Of a stretch of DNA of 64,000 bases, positions 33,606-42,542 are shown in pieces. A model generated the notes under the pieces. It did not search any database. It saw nothing but the letters and a program-made list of their open reading frames with translations, and was not told the DNA's origin. The stretch's first letter is position 1. Each line of letters begins with the position of its first letter. This DNA comes from Telluribacter sp035998675. Its GTDB lineage: Bacteria; Bacteroidota; Bacteroidia; Cytophagales; Spirosomataceae. The stretch lies in contig NZ_DASYHI010000007.1 in assembly GCF_035998675.1 (NCBI RefSeq), positions 1 through 64,000 of the forward strand. The letters are read 5' to 3'. A program made the translations under genes and the position numbers.

Positions 33606-34373
33606 ATGAAAAAAATCGTAAGTCTTTGTTTATTATTCCCGTTGTTCATGAGCCAGGCCTGGGCCTGGGGACAAACCGGTCACCGGGTTGTTGGGTTTGT
33701 AGCACAGAACCACCTTAAAAACAACGCCCGGAAAAAGGTCAATACCATTCTTAATTTTAATTCACTGGCCGAGGTATCCAACTGGATGGACGATATCAAG
33801 TCCGATACGGCCTACAACCACACCCACGACTGGCACTGGGTAACCATACCCGAAGGTACCATGTACGAACAAACCCAGAAGAACCCGAAGGGTGACCTGA
33901 TTATGAAGCTGGAAGAAATCATTTCGGCGCTCAAAGCGGGTAATCTGGACCGGACCACCGAGCAGCAGTACCTAAAATTCCTGGTTCACCTGATCGGGGA
34001 CCTGCACCAGCCGCTGCACGTGGGCGGAAAGGACGACACCGGTGGCAATGCCGTAAAACTACAGTGGTTTGGGCAGCCGTCTAACCTGCACCGGGTATGG
34101 GACAGCGACATGATTGACGGGAAAAACCTGAGCTATACCGAACTAGCCGGTTTTCTGGGGCAGCCTAGCAAGAGCCAGATACAAGAGTGGCAGTCCCTTT
34201 CAGTCCGGGACTGGGCCTATGCCTCCCAAAGCCGTGCTCCGCAGGTATATAATTTCCCGAAGGATGGCCGCCTGGGGTACCGTTATTCTTACGAAAACTT
34301 TGATACCGTACAGCTGTGTCTGCTGCAGGCGGGGGTACATCTGGCGGGTATCCTCAATGAGATATACGGTTAA
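33606..34373 (+). CDS. Secreted S1/P1-type zinc nuclease
   Basis: 255 residues from ATG 33606 (MKKIVSLCLLFPLFMSQAWA). Cleavage after AWA leaves an N-terminal tryptophan (WGQTGHRVV), which with the histidines and aspartates in WMDDI, HTHDWHW, HLIGDLHQPLHVGG and NLHRVWDSD builds the three-zinc site of S1/P1 nucleases. It degrades single-stranded DNA and RNA and may remove 3' phosphates outside the cell. All ligand motifs are present. Followed by a strong terminator. Confidence 0.93.
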   Translation: MKKIVSLCLLFPLFMSQAWAWGQTGHRVVGFVAQNHLKNNARKKVNTILNFNSLAEVSNWMDDIKSDTAYNHTHDWHWVTIPEGTMYEQTQKNPKGDLIMKLEEIISALKAGNLDRTTEQQYLKFLVHLIGDLHQPLHVGGKDDTGGNAVKLQWFGQPSNLHRVWDSDMIDGKNLSYTELAGFLGQPSKSQIQEWQSLSVRDWAYASQSRAPQVYNFPKDGRLGYRYSYENFDTVQLCLLQAGVHLAGILNEIYG

Positions 34374-34420
34374 ACAAAAACGGGGAAACCACTGTCGCAG
34401 TAGTTTCCCCGTTTTTGTTT
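34372..34420. terminator. Bidirectional intrinsic terminator
   Basis: An 18-bp perfect stem around CGGGGAAAC (34372-34389 and complement) ending in GTTTTTGTTT. Ends the S1/P1 gene and the convergent proline-rich gene. Confidence 0.9.
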
Positions 34421-34429
34421 AAGATTTTT

Positions 34430-34657
34430 TTAGGACGGATTGACGCCCGGCTGCGGAATTTCCGGTTCGGGGTTCTGGTCCGGGTTAATCGGATTTGGTT
34501 CAATAGGGCTTATGCCCGGATCAGGATTAATGGGTGGATTTTCCCGGGGAATGTCCGGCGCGGGAATTTCGGGACCGGGCGCAAAGGGTGGTGTTTCCGG
34601 CGGACTACCGGGTGTTGGTATACTCGGCGTGCTGGGGGGGAAAGCGGCTGTTGTCAT
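34430..34657 (-). CDS. Proline-rich small protein
   Basis: 75 residues, about 40 percent proline (for example PEIPAPDIPRENPPINPDPG). No signal peptide or hydrophobic segment, so it is likely unstructured or polyproline-like. It starts at ATG 34657 and is followed by a terminator. Similar short Pro/Glu/Asn-rich proteins occur in related Cytophagales, so it is probably a real gene. Its DNA contains a seven-G run near 34633-34640. Function unknown. Confidence 0.6.
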   Translation of the reverse strand: MTTAAFPPSTPSIPTPGSPPETPPFAPGPEIPAPDIPRENPPINPDPGISPIEPNPINPDQNPEPEIPQPGVNPS

Positions 34658-34936
34658 GGGGTACGTTTGTGTGGTTGGTTTAAAAAAATAAGAGTAATAC
34701 TACTAATGTGCCAGTCCGTTCAAAGCCACGCAGAATTTTTCACTGAAAGCAGGAAATAGAGCAAACTTTGATGGGTACTTAAGGGCTGTCATTGAATAGG
34801 TATAACGCTTACTAAGGAGAATTGATTATAGTATAATTCCTTTTTGGGAAGTAATGCAAGTACCCGAAGGAGTAAAAATGCGCCCGTACCCATTTTTAAA
34901 GGTATGTTTATAAAGTAAAACCAATTTTAACTACTC

Positions 34937-36025
34937 ATGTCCAATCTTAACAATACAATACGTGTCCTGGTGGTAGGGTGCGGCAATATGGGGGCTTCCC
35001 ACGCCCAGGCTTACCAGTCTACTGATGGCTTTGAAATCTGTGGAATTGTATCGACCGGAAAAAGCAAGGAAGTACTGAACGAAAAGCTGGGCGGAGGATA
35101 CGCTCTTTTTTCAGATTACGAAACCGCCCTGAAATCAACCAATCCCGACGCGGTTTGTATTTCTACCTACCCTGACACCCACGAAACCTTTGCGGTAATG
35201 GCCCTGGAGTATGGCTGCCATGTGTTTATTGAAAAGCCGGTGGCCGATACCGTAGAAGGTGCCAAACGTGTGGTGGAGGCAGCTAAAAAAGCCAATAAGA
35301 AGCTGGTGGTAGGGTATATACTGCGGCACCACCCTTCGTGGGAAAAATTCGTTGAGATAGCACAGGATCTGGGTAAACCGCTGGTGATGCGCATGAACCT
35401 GAACCAGCAAAGCCACGGTATCATGTGGAATGTTCACCGGAACCTGATGAAAAGCCTGAGTCCGATTGTAGATTGTGGGGTACACTACATTGATGTGATG
35501 TGTCAGATGACCCGCTCAAAACCCGTGCAGGTAAACGCCATTGGCGCGCGGCTGACCGAAGACATTCCAGCTGGAAACTACAACTACGGTCAGCTACAGA
35601 TTCGGTTTGAGGATGGCTCGGTGGGTTGGTATGAGGCAGGTTGGGGGCCCATGATGAGCGAAACCGCCTTTTTTGTGAAAGATGTAATCGGACCCAAAGG
35701 TTGCGTGTCGATTGTGGCCAAAGAAGCGGGTGGAGCCGGCAAGTCTGACAACGTAGATTCCCACACCAAAACGGAATCGCTAAAAGTTCACAAGGCTGAG
35801 CTGAACAATGAGAATCAGTTTGTGGAAAAAGATACCTGGATTAACCTGACCGATGAGCCTGATCACCAGGAGCTGTGTAACCGGGAGCAGCGGTACTTTC
35901 TCAAGGCCATTCGGGAGGACATGGACCTGACCGACCACATGCAGGACGCCGTCAACAGCCTCCTGATTGCCTTTGCCTGCGATGAGTCAGTACGGACCGG
36001 CGAGGTAGTCCGGCTGTATTCTTAG
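34937..36025 (+). CDS. Gfo/Idh/MocA-family oxidoreductase
   Basis: 362 residues, cytoplasmic. N-terminal Rossmann fold (RVLVVGCGNMGASHAQAY) for NAD(P), then the family signature EKPVADTVEGAKRVVE with catalytic lysine. The C-terminal alpha/beta domain carries a likely acid in SPIVDCGVHYIDVM. It oxidises or reduces sugars, sugar acids or inositol. The exact substrate is unknown. It stands alone with a strong terminator. A link to the uronate-type region at 39-64 kb is possible but distance argues against an operon. Confidence 0.88.
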   Translation: MSNLNNTIRVLVVGCGNMGASHAQAYQSTDGFEICGIVSTGKSKEVLNEKLGGGYALFSDYETALKSTNPDAVCISTYPDTHETFAVMALEYGCHVFIEKPVADTVEGAKRVVEAAKKANKKLVVGYILRHHPSWEKFVEIAQDLGKPLVMRMNLNQQSHGIMWNVHRNLMKSLSPIVDCGVHYIDVMCQMTRSKPVQVNAIGARLTEDIPAGNYNYGQLQIRFEDGSVGWYEAGWGPMMSETAFFVKDVIGPKGCVSIVAKEAGGAGKSDNVDSHTKTESLKVHKAELNNENQFVEKDTWINLTDEPDHQELCNREQRYFLKAIREDMDLTDHMQDAVNSLLIAFACDESVRTGEVVRLYS

Positions 36026-36060
36026 GGGGTAAAGATTCTTTTCATTTAATTGAATAACCG

Positions 36061-36108
36061 ATCAATAAAAAGAGTCAGTACCTTGAGGTACTGACTCTTT
36101 TTATTGAT
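36061..36108. terminator. Strong bidirectional intrinsic terminator
   Basis: A 22-bp perfect stem with a TTGA loop (36061-36082, 36087-36108). The core is AGTCAGTACC, with T-rich runs on both sides. Shared by the oxidoreductase and the convergent DUF4142 gene. Confidence 0.92.
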
Positions 36109-36141
36109 TTCAATATCACGCGTACTTTACAAAGTTTCCTT

Positions 36142-36699
36142 CTAGTTAGAAGTAGTTGTTGTAGGAGTAGTAGTGGTTTTGAAGGACTGCTGAAGTTTCT
36201 GGGCTGCCATTTGGTTCTGCTCCAGGGTAGATAGCCGGGTATTAATCCAGTCTCTGAATTCGGTATCATTGGTTGCGCTCATGTGAGCACGTAATGCGTC
36301 AATTGACCGCTGATTAGAGCGTACAGCCCAGTTGGCATAAGCCGTGTCAAACTGCATGCCCTGGTAAGAAGCCAGACGATCGTAATCCCGCTGATTCATA
36401 GTACCCAGGGTAGTGGGAAGTGATATGTTTCGGCGTTGTGCCAAAGTAGCCAGGTCATTGGTAGCTGTATTATAATAAGTGGTCATGGTCGTATTATAAT
36501 CTCTTACACTTTGTGTCTTAGTATTATTCTGGACCAGTTGCCCTGTACGTATACCTAGTAGGTTGGCCTCCGCTGCTGTCATCGCAAATTGTCTGTCCAC
36601 CTCTGCTACCATGTTGTCGTCGTTGTCGTCGTCATTATTACACGAAACTGCCACAAACATACCAGCCAATAGCAATAGATTCCATTTAAGCTTTCTCAT
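36142..36699 (-). CDS. DUF4142 lipoprotein
   Basis: 185 residues with a lipobox (FVAVSC, Cys20) followed by an acidic linker (NNDDDNDDN). The helical DUF4142 domain runs from about 33 to 168 (DRQFAMTAAEANLLGIRTGQLV; SYQGMQFDTAYANWAV) and resembles a ferritin-like four-helix bundle. The last 15 residues are Thr-rich. It is a periplasmic stress-related family of unknown function. A paralogue is encoded 372 bp upstream on the same strand. Confidence 0.88.
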   Translation of the reverse strand: MRKLKWNLLLLAGMFVAVSCNNDDDNDDNMVAEVDRQFAMTAAEANLLGIRTGQLVQNNTKTQSVRDYNTTMTTYYNTATNDLATLAQRRNISLPTTLGTMNQRDYDRLASYQGMQFDTAYANWAVRSNQRSIDALRAHMSATNDTEFRDWINTRLSTLEQNQMAAQKLQQSFKTTTTPTTTTSN

Positions 36700-37071
36700 A
36701 AGTATTATTATTTATTAAAACATGTGGATAATCGAATAGCACCAATAAGTGCAATTATGGTTTTAGAAATTAAATAACTGTGCCATTCAAAAATGAGATC
36801 CTGTTTACGGGAGGAAAACATAAATAAAGTCGTAAATTTTTGTGTATATCTAAGAAATAGCGCATTTAATTTACCTTTTGTTGACAAAATTCAACAGGTG
36901 GGTTATGAACATATTGTCCTACAGAATCCCCTAAAATACAATTTCAAAGCTTTTGGAATAAATTAACCACTGCACCTTTTCCCGAACTCAGGTAAGGCAG
37001 GAGGCGTAAAAAAGGCCCGTGACAATCACAGGCCAATGGCAAATAGAAGTAAAAAATATTCTTGAAAATAT
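36700..37071. other. Intergenic region between the two DUF4142 genes
   Basis: 372 bp without a gene. It is AT-rich at 36720-36860 and holds the terminator of the upstream paralogue at 37008-37034. No consensus promoter box was found for the 36142 gene. Confidence 0.6.
37008..37034 (-). terminator. Intrinsic terminator after second DUF4142 gene
   Basis: GGCCTGTGA / TCACGGGCC stem with one mismatch, followed on the minus strand by six T. It lies 38 bp after the stop at 37072. Confidence 0.8.
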
Positions 37072-37611
37072 CTATTTGGAAGTAGCAGGAGTCTGCATAT
37101 TATTGGTTGTCCGGATGGTTTGAGCCCTTTCCAAATGCTGTCGAAGGAAAGGTAGTTTGGTGGAGGCCCAGGAACGAAGTTCATTGTCGTTACCTTTCTT
37201 TATCTGCTGCTCAAACACCTGTATGGTAGTGCGAAGTGATTCGATGGTTTTTGTAATATAGGTGGCATTGAAGTTAGCCTCCGGAGTACCCGCCAATAAA
37301 TTTACGTCTTCCTGTAGCGAGGAAGTCAGGGTGGATTCCAGGATAATTTCCTTTTTCTCCGCCAGCGCAATTAGTTCTTCTGATGTAGTACTTGCCTGTC
37401 TGATAAGTACTTCACCGTACCTTCTTATCTCATCAGTAGTACCCCGGGTACGGGCTATTTGACCGGTTTGGCTGTTTAGTAGGTTTCTTACCGCCGCATC
37501 TTTCACAAACTGGCGGTCGGTGGCGGTAACCACGTTTTCATCGATTCCGGTACAGGAGGCCATAGTTGCTATTCCTCCAATCATTAACAGATATAATGCT
37601 CTCCTTTTCAT
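37072..37611 (-). CDS. DUF4142 lipoprotein, paralogue
   Basis: 179 residues with a lipobox (TMASC, Cys20). The helical DUF4142 domain (DRQFVKDAAVRNLLNSQTGQIA; AGTPEANFNATYITKTIES) is clearly related to its neighbour, although overall similarity looks low. Expected as a periplasmic lipoprotein. The two have separate terminators, so they may be regulated independently. Role unknown; members are often induced by stress. Confidence 0.85.
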   Translation of the reverse strand: MKRRALYLLMIGGIATMASCTGIDENVVTATDRQFVKDAAVRNLLNSQTGQIARTRGTTDEIRRYGEVLIRQASTTSEELIALAEKKEIILESTLTSSLQEDVNLLAGTPEANFNATYITKTIESLRTTIQVFEQQIKKGNDNELRSWASTKLPFLRQHLERAQTIRTTNNMQTPATSK

Positions 37612-37919
37612 TAGTGGGGTGTATTAGGTAGTCAGGCTTTTCGGCCAAATAATAATTTGTATCTATTAATTATATGTTTAAAATCATTCCTACGAAGCGG
37701 CTTTAGACCTAAATCATTGAGAAAGGGGCCAATTCAACAATATCTGGTTCATTTATTCAATAAGAACGCAGAATTGTCTAATTAGCAGGTGGAGAGAAGA
37801 GGTAGGGGGACCTCTACAAGTACCAATAAGTCAGCACATTGCGGCAGTATATCAACAAACTGCTTTCCTGGTAGAAAAAGCGGACAAAATGGGGTGTAGC
37901 AATCAGGTATTTAGGCGAG
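37612..37919. other. Intergenic region, no recognised content
   Basis: 308 bp between two minus-strand genes. AT-rich near 37650-37690. No gene, terminator or promoter consensus recognised. Confidence 0.5.
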
Positions 37920-38831
37920 CTATTGCTTCAGAGGAACAACTTCCCGGTGTTTTTTTACCTGCTCCTGCACAAAATCCTCCATAGTGGTAAGGTTCATCGG
38001 AAAATCTTGGAGGATTTTGGTCATGTCCATCGAGCAGTCCATCTGGTCCAGTATGGCGCTCATGAACATAATTCGCCCAATACCCGGGTGAAATGGTTTG
38101 ATAAGTCTGGATAGAAATTGCAGGGCTCCCGCCGGGACATGCTTTACTTTGGGCGGTACACCGGCCAGGCGGCTATACAGTTCGGCTACTTCGTTTCTGG
38201 TGGGGTTGGTAGGGCCGCCAATTGAGATAACCCGGTTGTGCAGCCGGGGGTTCTGGCAAGATTGCGTTATTAGTTGGGCAATATCCCGGGCCGCCACAAA
38301 ATTGGTCGGAGTAGTTCCCAGGCCCAATATGGTCGTTGATCCTTTCTGTAAAATATTTTTCCCCAAAAGATTGTGGGCGTGCCATTCCATAAAAGCCGAA
38401 GGGCGCAGGATGGTATAGGTGAGTCCACTTCCAATAAGGTACTCTTCGGTTTGGTACTTGGTACGGTAAAAATCAACCGGATGGTCAGGATTGGCACCGA
38501 AAACCGAGGTATAGATTAAGTGTTTTACACCGGCGGTGCGGGCGGCATCGATCAGGGACCGGTGACCAGCGGCATCTACGTTTTCCGATTTGTTTTTGCC
38601 CCTACCCAACAGGCCGTGGGCCGCTGCTATCACCACCTCGGTACCCCGGCAGGCCTTCACCAACGAATCCGGATTGGTCAGGTCGCCCTGTATTAGTTCC
38701 ACGCCTTTTTCTTCCAGGTCTTTAGCCACACCCAGCTTGCGAACCATGGCCCGTACTTTAAAGTCGGCCGACAAAAGATGAAGGGCGGTTTCGTGTCCGA
38801 GAACACCCGTTGAGCCTACTAGTAGTACCAT
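37920..38831 (-). CDS. NmrA-like NAD(P)-binding SDR protein
   Basis: 303 residues. Atypical short-chain dehydrogenase with the N-terminal VGSTGVLGHETA nucleotide motif, GVELIQGDLTNPDSL and the YTSVFGAN / YTILRPSAFMEW segments of the NmrA subgroup. The YxxxK pair appears as YRTKYQTEEY. Such proteins bind NAD(P) and act as reductases or redox sensors. Cytoplasmic. The substrate cannot be inferred. Confidence 0.8.
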   Translation of the reverse strand: MVLLVGSTGVLGHETALHLLSADFKVRAMVRKLGVAKDLEEKGVELIQGDLTNPDSLVKACRGTEVVIAAAHGLLGRGKNKSENVDAAGHRSLIDAARTAGVKHLIYTSVFGANPDHPVDFYRTKYQTEEYLIGSGLTYTILRPSAFMEWHAHNLLGKNILQKGSTTILGLGTTPTNFVAARDIAQLITQSCQNPRLHNRVISIGGPTNPTRNEVAELYSRLAGVPPKVKHVPAGALQFLSRLIKPFHPGIGRIMFMSAILDQMDCSMDMTKILQDFPMNLTTMEDFVQEQVKKHREVVPLKQ

Positions 38832-38920
38832 GATTAACAGCCGGTTAAGTGAATGTACTAAGGTAGTAAAAAAACATCAGCAATTTAACTTTCAGTTAGG
38901 GTACCTTCAAGTGGCTTCCT

Positions 38921-40123
38921 CTACTTAACCAGTGGCTGCGTCCAGGCCGTTTCCAGGTCACCCACCTGAAATGGATTTTCCTGAGGGCGGGTAGAAATTA
39001 TTTTCGCCCTGACATACAAATCTTTGGGGGTAAGGGTATAGCTGGCCTTTGTTCCTTTTACTTCCTTTAATAAAACCCGGTCCCGTTCCTGCGCATCGGC
39101 CATGGTACCTGCACCCAGGTGACGGGCGCCCCAAAACTGAATGGTGTACCGGATACCTGCCTGGGGTTCTACTTCAACGCTCAGGGTACCTTTCTGGGTC
39201 CGAACGTCTTTTAGGGTTACTCCCGTGGTCGCGTAAAAATCTCCGTTTTCCATGGAGGCTATCAAGGCTTCGGGCGTAAGCTCAGTGGCCCGCACCATAA
39301 TCCAGCCCCGGCCCGGGTTGCTTAGCCCGACCTTGTACTCGAAGTAGTTGTGCGAATCGTCGGTGGCGAGTCCATATAAAGGTGGCTTGCCGTCTTCCAG
39401 GTACCTGATGAGCAATTGGTCCCACAGTTCATCCATCCCAAGGGTGACCGAGTCGCCGTAGTTGTGCACGTGGGGATGGCCGTTGTATACTTCAAAAAAA
39501 CGTTCGCCCCGCAGTTGCATCATATCACCCACTTTAATGGCCCAACCGAAGTTGGGATGGTTGATGTGGGGGAACATGGGCTGGCCGGTTCGTTCGCGCT
39601 GTTCGTACACCGCGTCGAGGTTGTTCTGAAGTACTTCGGCCACGCTAAAGCCACCCCGCGGTTTTATTAGTTCCTGCACATTGATCGCATTCATGTGGAT
39701 GGGTTGGCCCAGGTAGCTGTCGGTAATTTCCTCCGCTTTGATAATCAGAAACTTGTCCTTTTCTTCAAACAGAGGCCTGAACTCGTCCAGGGTTTTCAAC
39801 TTCACACTTATCTGTCCCGCCGAATCGGTCCGGTAGGTAACCCAGGACTCCCCGTACTTACGGAGGTACTCCCGGAAACGGGCCTGCCGGAAAGGATGGA
39901 TTGGTATCGGTTTCCAGAATTCTTTATCGGCCAGTACGTTGTGGTCCGAGAGGGCAATGAAGTCATAGCCTCTGGTTTTATACCAGTCCAGAATCATTTC
40001 GGGAAAATCATCGCCATCGCTCCAGTACGAATGGGTGTGGGTATTGCCTTTGTACCAGGTGGTTTTCTGGGCCCAGGTACCGGTTGTCAGCAAACTCAGC
40101 AGGATAATCCCCAAAATGCGCAT
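38921..40123 (-). CDS. Secreted PHP-domain phosphoesterase-like protein
   Basis: 400 residues with a signal peptide (MRILGIILLSLLTTGTWAQ). PHP metal sites: H29 and H31 (GNTHTHSYWSDGDD), D60/H61 (ALSDHN), KAEEITD, HINHPNFGW and ATDDSHNYF. It ends with a beta-rich domain of about 100 residues. PHP proteins are usually cytoplasmic histidinol phosphatases or polymerase parts; the exported version is unusual and is found near glycan-degradation genes in Bacteroidota. It lies 44 bp after the ManD-like gene and is probably in the same operon. Substrate unknown. Confidence 0.82.
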   Translation of the reverse strand: MRILGIILLSLLTTGTWAQKTTWYKGNTHTHSYWSDGDDFPEMILDWYKTRGYDFIALSDHNVLADKEFWKPIPIHPFRQARFREYLRKYGESWVTYRTDSAGQISVKLKTLDEFRPLFEEKDKFLIIKAEEITDSYLGQPIHMNAINVQELIKPRGGFSVAEVLQNNLDAVYEQRERTGQPMFPHINHPNFGWAIKVGDMMQLRGERFFEVYNGHPHVHNYGDSVTLGMDELWDQLLIRYLEDGKPPLYGLATDDSHNYFEYKVGLSNPGRGWIMVRATELTPEALIASMENGDFYATTGVTLKDVRTQKGTLSVEVEPQAGIRYTIQFWGARHLGAGTMADAQERDRVLLKEVKGTKASYTLTPKDLYVRAKIISTRPQENPFQVGDLETAWTQPLVK

Positions 40124-40167
40124 CGTGGAAAGTTTTAGTTCTGGTTAATATTGCGGTTAGTACAACT

Positions 40168-41547
40168 TTACGGGCGTATAATGGTACCGTCGTCGCGGCG
40201 TACCTGCCAGTTGGATTTGGTCGTAATGGGGTACTTGGCGGCTTCTTTTTCGTTGATATCCACGCCCAGGCCCGGTACTTCGTTAACCGACATGTAGCCC
40301 TTGTTCATGGTAGGGCAGCCGGTAAATACCTCCTTCATTTTATCGGAAAAACTTACCGCTTCCTGAATACCGAAGTTCCAGACCGCCAGGTCAATGTGCG
40401 CGTGGGCCGCGTGCCCCACCGGCGACACATCACCGGGGCCGTGCCAGGCCGTCCGGACGTTGAACCATTCACCCAGGCGGGCTATTTTCATGGCCGGGGT
40501 AATGCCGCCAATCTGCGATACGTGGCAGCGGATGTAGTCGAACAGGTGGTTGACCATGGGCTCCTTGAACTCATTAATATTATTGAATAACTCGCCCATG
40601 GCGATGGGCACGGTGGTAGTCTGGCGTAATTGCTTGAACCAGCTCATGTTTTCGGGCGAGAACGGGTCTTCAATAAAGAACGGCTGGTATGGTTCCACCT
40701 GCTTAATAAGGTTAATGGCATCCATGGGTTGTACCCGCTCGTGGATATCGTGCAGTAGCTCCACATCTTCCCCGCACCGCTTGCGCACCATGTCGAACAT
40801 CTTTGGAACCGACTTCAGGTACACCCGCTCGTTCATGTAGTTGTCGGTTTCACCCCCGAAACCTGCCGTTTTAAAGTCGGGCTGCTGATTGATACTGCCC
40901 ACGGCACCGTAGCCACCCTGCTGAATGCGTACGTACTTGAAGCCCCGGTCAATGATACTTTGCGCGCTGTCGGCTACTTCTTCGGGTGTGCGGCCTCCGG
41001 CATGGGTGTAGCAGGGAATGGCAAAGCGGGCTTTTCCGCCCAGCAGCTGGTACACGGGCATGTTGGCCCGTTTTCCTTTGATATCCCAAAGCGCTTCGTC
41101 CAGGCCGCTCAGGGCGTTGTTTAGTACGGGGCCGTTACGCCAGTAAGAACTTACATATATTGACTGCCAGATATCTTCAATGTTGTCCACATCCCTGCCA
41201 ATGCACAATTCGGGCAGGTAGCTGTTAATGGCCGTTACCACGGCGGCGGCCCGTTGGGTAAAGGTGGCGCAGCCCAGCCCGTACAGGCCCGGTTCGGTGG
41301 TTTCTACCTTTACGACAATCAGATTGGAGCCTTGCGGTGCCGTAGCGATGGCCTTGATGTTTTTGATTTTGACGGGAGCCAGGCCTTTGGCGTAGGCAGG
41401 GGTTGTTTGGTGTTCACGGGCTTCGGCGGCCGAAGTACTTCCCAGTAGTCCCAGTAAACCGGCAGCGGAGCCCAGACTTAGTTTTTTAAGCATTTCACGG
41501 CGGGAGGCACCGGAGGTTTCATCGGAAAGGTTGTACAATGGAGTCAT
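40168..41547 (-). CDS. Tat-exported RspA/ManD-like enolase-superfamily dehydratase
   Basis: 459 residues from ATG 41547; an open frame to 41649 is unsupported. The first 43 residues carry a twin-arginine signal (SRREMLKKLSLGSAAGLLG). The enzyme part matches the mannonate dehydratase/RspA group: metal ligands in LLHDIHERVQP, FIEDPFSPEN and IAMGELFNN, plus TAWHGPGDVSPVGHA. Members dehydrate D-mannonate or related sugar acids. Export through Tat would put the reaction in the periplasm, which is unusual for uronate catabolism. Divergent from the ECF sigma gene of the polysaccharide locus. Confidence 0.82.
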   Translation of the reverse strand: MTPLYNLSDETSGASRREMLKKLSLGSAAGLLGLLGSTSAAEAREHQTTPAYAKGLAPVKIKNIKAIATAPQGSNLIVVKVETTEPGLYGLGCATFTQRAAAVVTAINSYLPELCIGRDVDNIEDIWQSIYVSSYWRNGPVLNNALSGLDEALWDIKGKRANMPVYQLLGGKARFAIPCYTHAGGRTPEEVADSAQSIIDRGFKYVRIQQGGYGAVGSINQQPDFKTAGFGGETDNYMNERVYLKSVPKMFDMVRKRCGEDVELLHDIHERVQPMDAINLIKQVEPYQPFFIEDPFSPENMSWFKQLRQTTTVPIAMGELFNNINEFKEPMVNHLFDYIRCHVSQIGGITPAMKIARLGEWFNVRTAWHGPGDVSPVGHAAHAHIDLAVWNFGIQEAVSFSDKMKEVFTGCPTMNKGYMSVNEVPGLGVDINEKEAAKYPITTKSNWQVRRDDGTIIRP

Positions 41548-41782
41548 AGAGTTTAGCTTTCTGAATAAAAGAGGGAGGAGTGGGGAATCTACCAGAACTG
41601 TACCTGGTACCTGGCAGAAATTGGCAAATTTCCCTGGTACTTCCGGCAAGTAGTTTCAGGGACTGCCTTACTTATGCAAAAAAGTATTGGCCTGGCAATA
41701 GGATGAAAGGGAACCCGTAAATTTTTATTTTTTAGAATTATTATACGCTAATAAACCTAAACGATTGTAGTAATCTCCGGCA

Positions 41783-42379
41783 ATGATAAAGGTATATTTT
41801 GATGAAAAGGTTGAGGTCGAGAATACCAGAAACGGGGATTTGCAATCTTTCACGCGTATCTATGACGCCTATCACAGTTACCTTTTTCGCTTTTCGCTGA
41901 AATTCCTGAAGTCCCCGGAACTGGCCGAAGAAGTCGTTCATGATGTTTTTTTGAAACTATGGGAGAACCGGCAGAGCCTGAGCAGTGAATTATCGCTGAA
42001 AGGTTATCTGATAAAGATTTGTAAAAATCATATTTTGAATCTGCTCAAAAGAGCTTCCCGCGAGCAGGCTTTACTGGCCGAAATTACCCGATCCATTGTC
42101 TTTGAGCATACCGATACCGAAGATGCCATCTTTGCGGCTGAACTGGAAGTACAGGTCAACCAGATTATAGCCCAGCTACCTGTCCAGCGTCAGAAGGTTT
42201 TCAGAATGTACCGGTTTGACGGAATGAACCTGGATGAAATAGCCAGTCACCTGGCTATTTCAAAAGGTACCGTAAAGGATCACATGCTGAAGGCAAATCG
42301 CTTTATTCGCGACTACTTGCATAAGTCCAGTAAGGTCCCCGTGGACTTTTCGGTGCTGGTACTTATCTTTCTGATCTGA
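41783..42379 (+). CDS. ECF RNA polymerase sigma factor
   Basis: 198 residues. Region 2 (SFTRIYDAYHSYLFRFSLKFLKSPELAEEVVHDVFLKLWE, residues 22-61) and region 4 (LPVQRQKVFRMYRFDGMNLDEIASHLAISKGTVKDHM, about 131-167) are both intact, as in the Bacteroidota family paired with FecR. The gene lies 163 bp before the anti-sigma factor and heads the SusCD locus. It is thought to direct RNA polymerase to the susC promoter when glycan is sensed. Ends with a hydrophobic residue stretch that is a little unusual. Confidence 0.92.
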   Translation: MIKVYFDEKVEVENTRNGDLQSFTRIYDAYHSYLFRFSLKFLKSPELAEEVVHDVFLKLWENRQSLSSELSLKGYLIKICKNHILNLLKRASREQALLAEITRSIVFEHTDTEDAIFAAELEVQVNQIIAQLPVQRQKVFRMYRFDGMNLDEIASHLAISKGTVKDHMLKANRFIRDYLHKSSKVPVDFSVLVLIFLI

Positions 42380-42542
42380 TCAACGCCCTGCTGCTCTCTT
42401 TTGTATAGAGTGGGATCTGCCTCCCCCAATCAGACCTTCTGAGCAACATTTCAACTACTTATTGAATAATATCACCAATTATTTGCAGGATGAGCATGCC
42501 TGGTTATAAAGTTGGTTGTATTAGTAATATAATCCCGATTTG

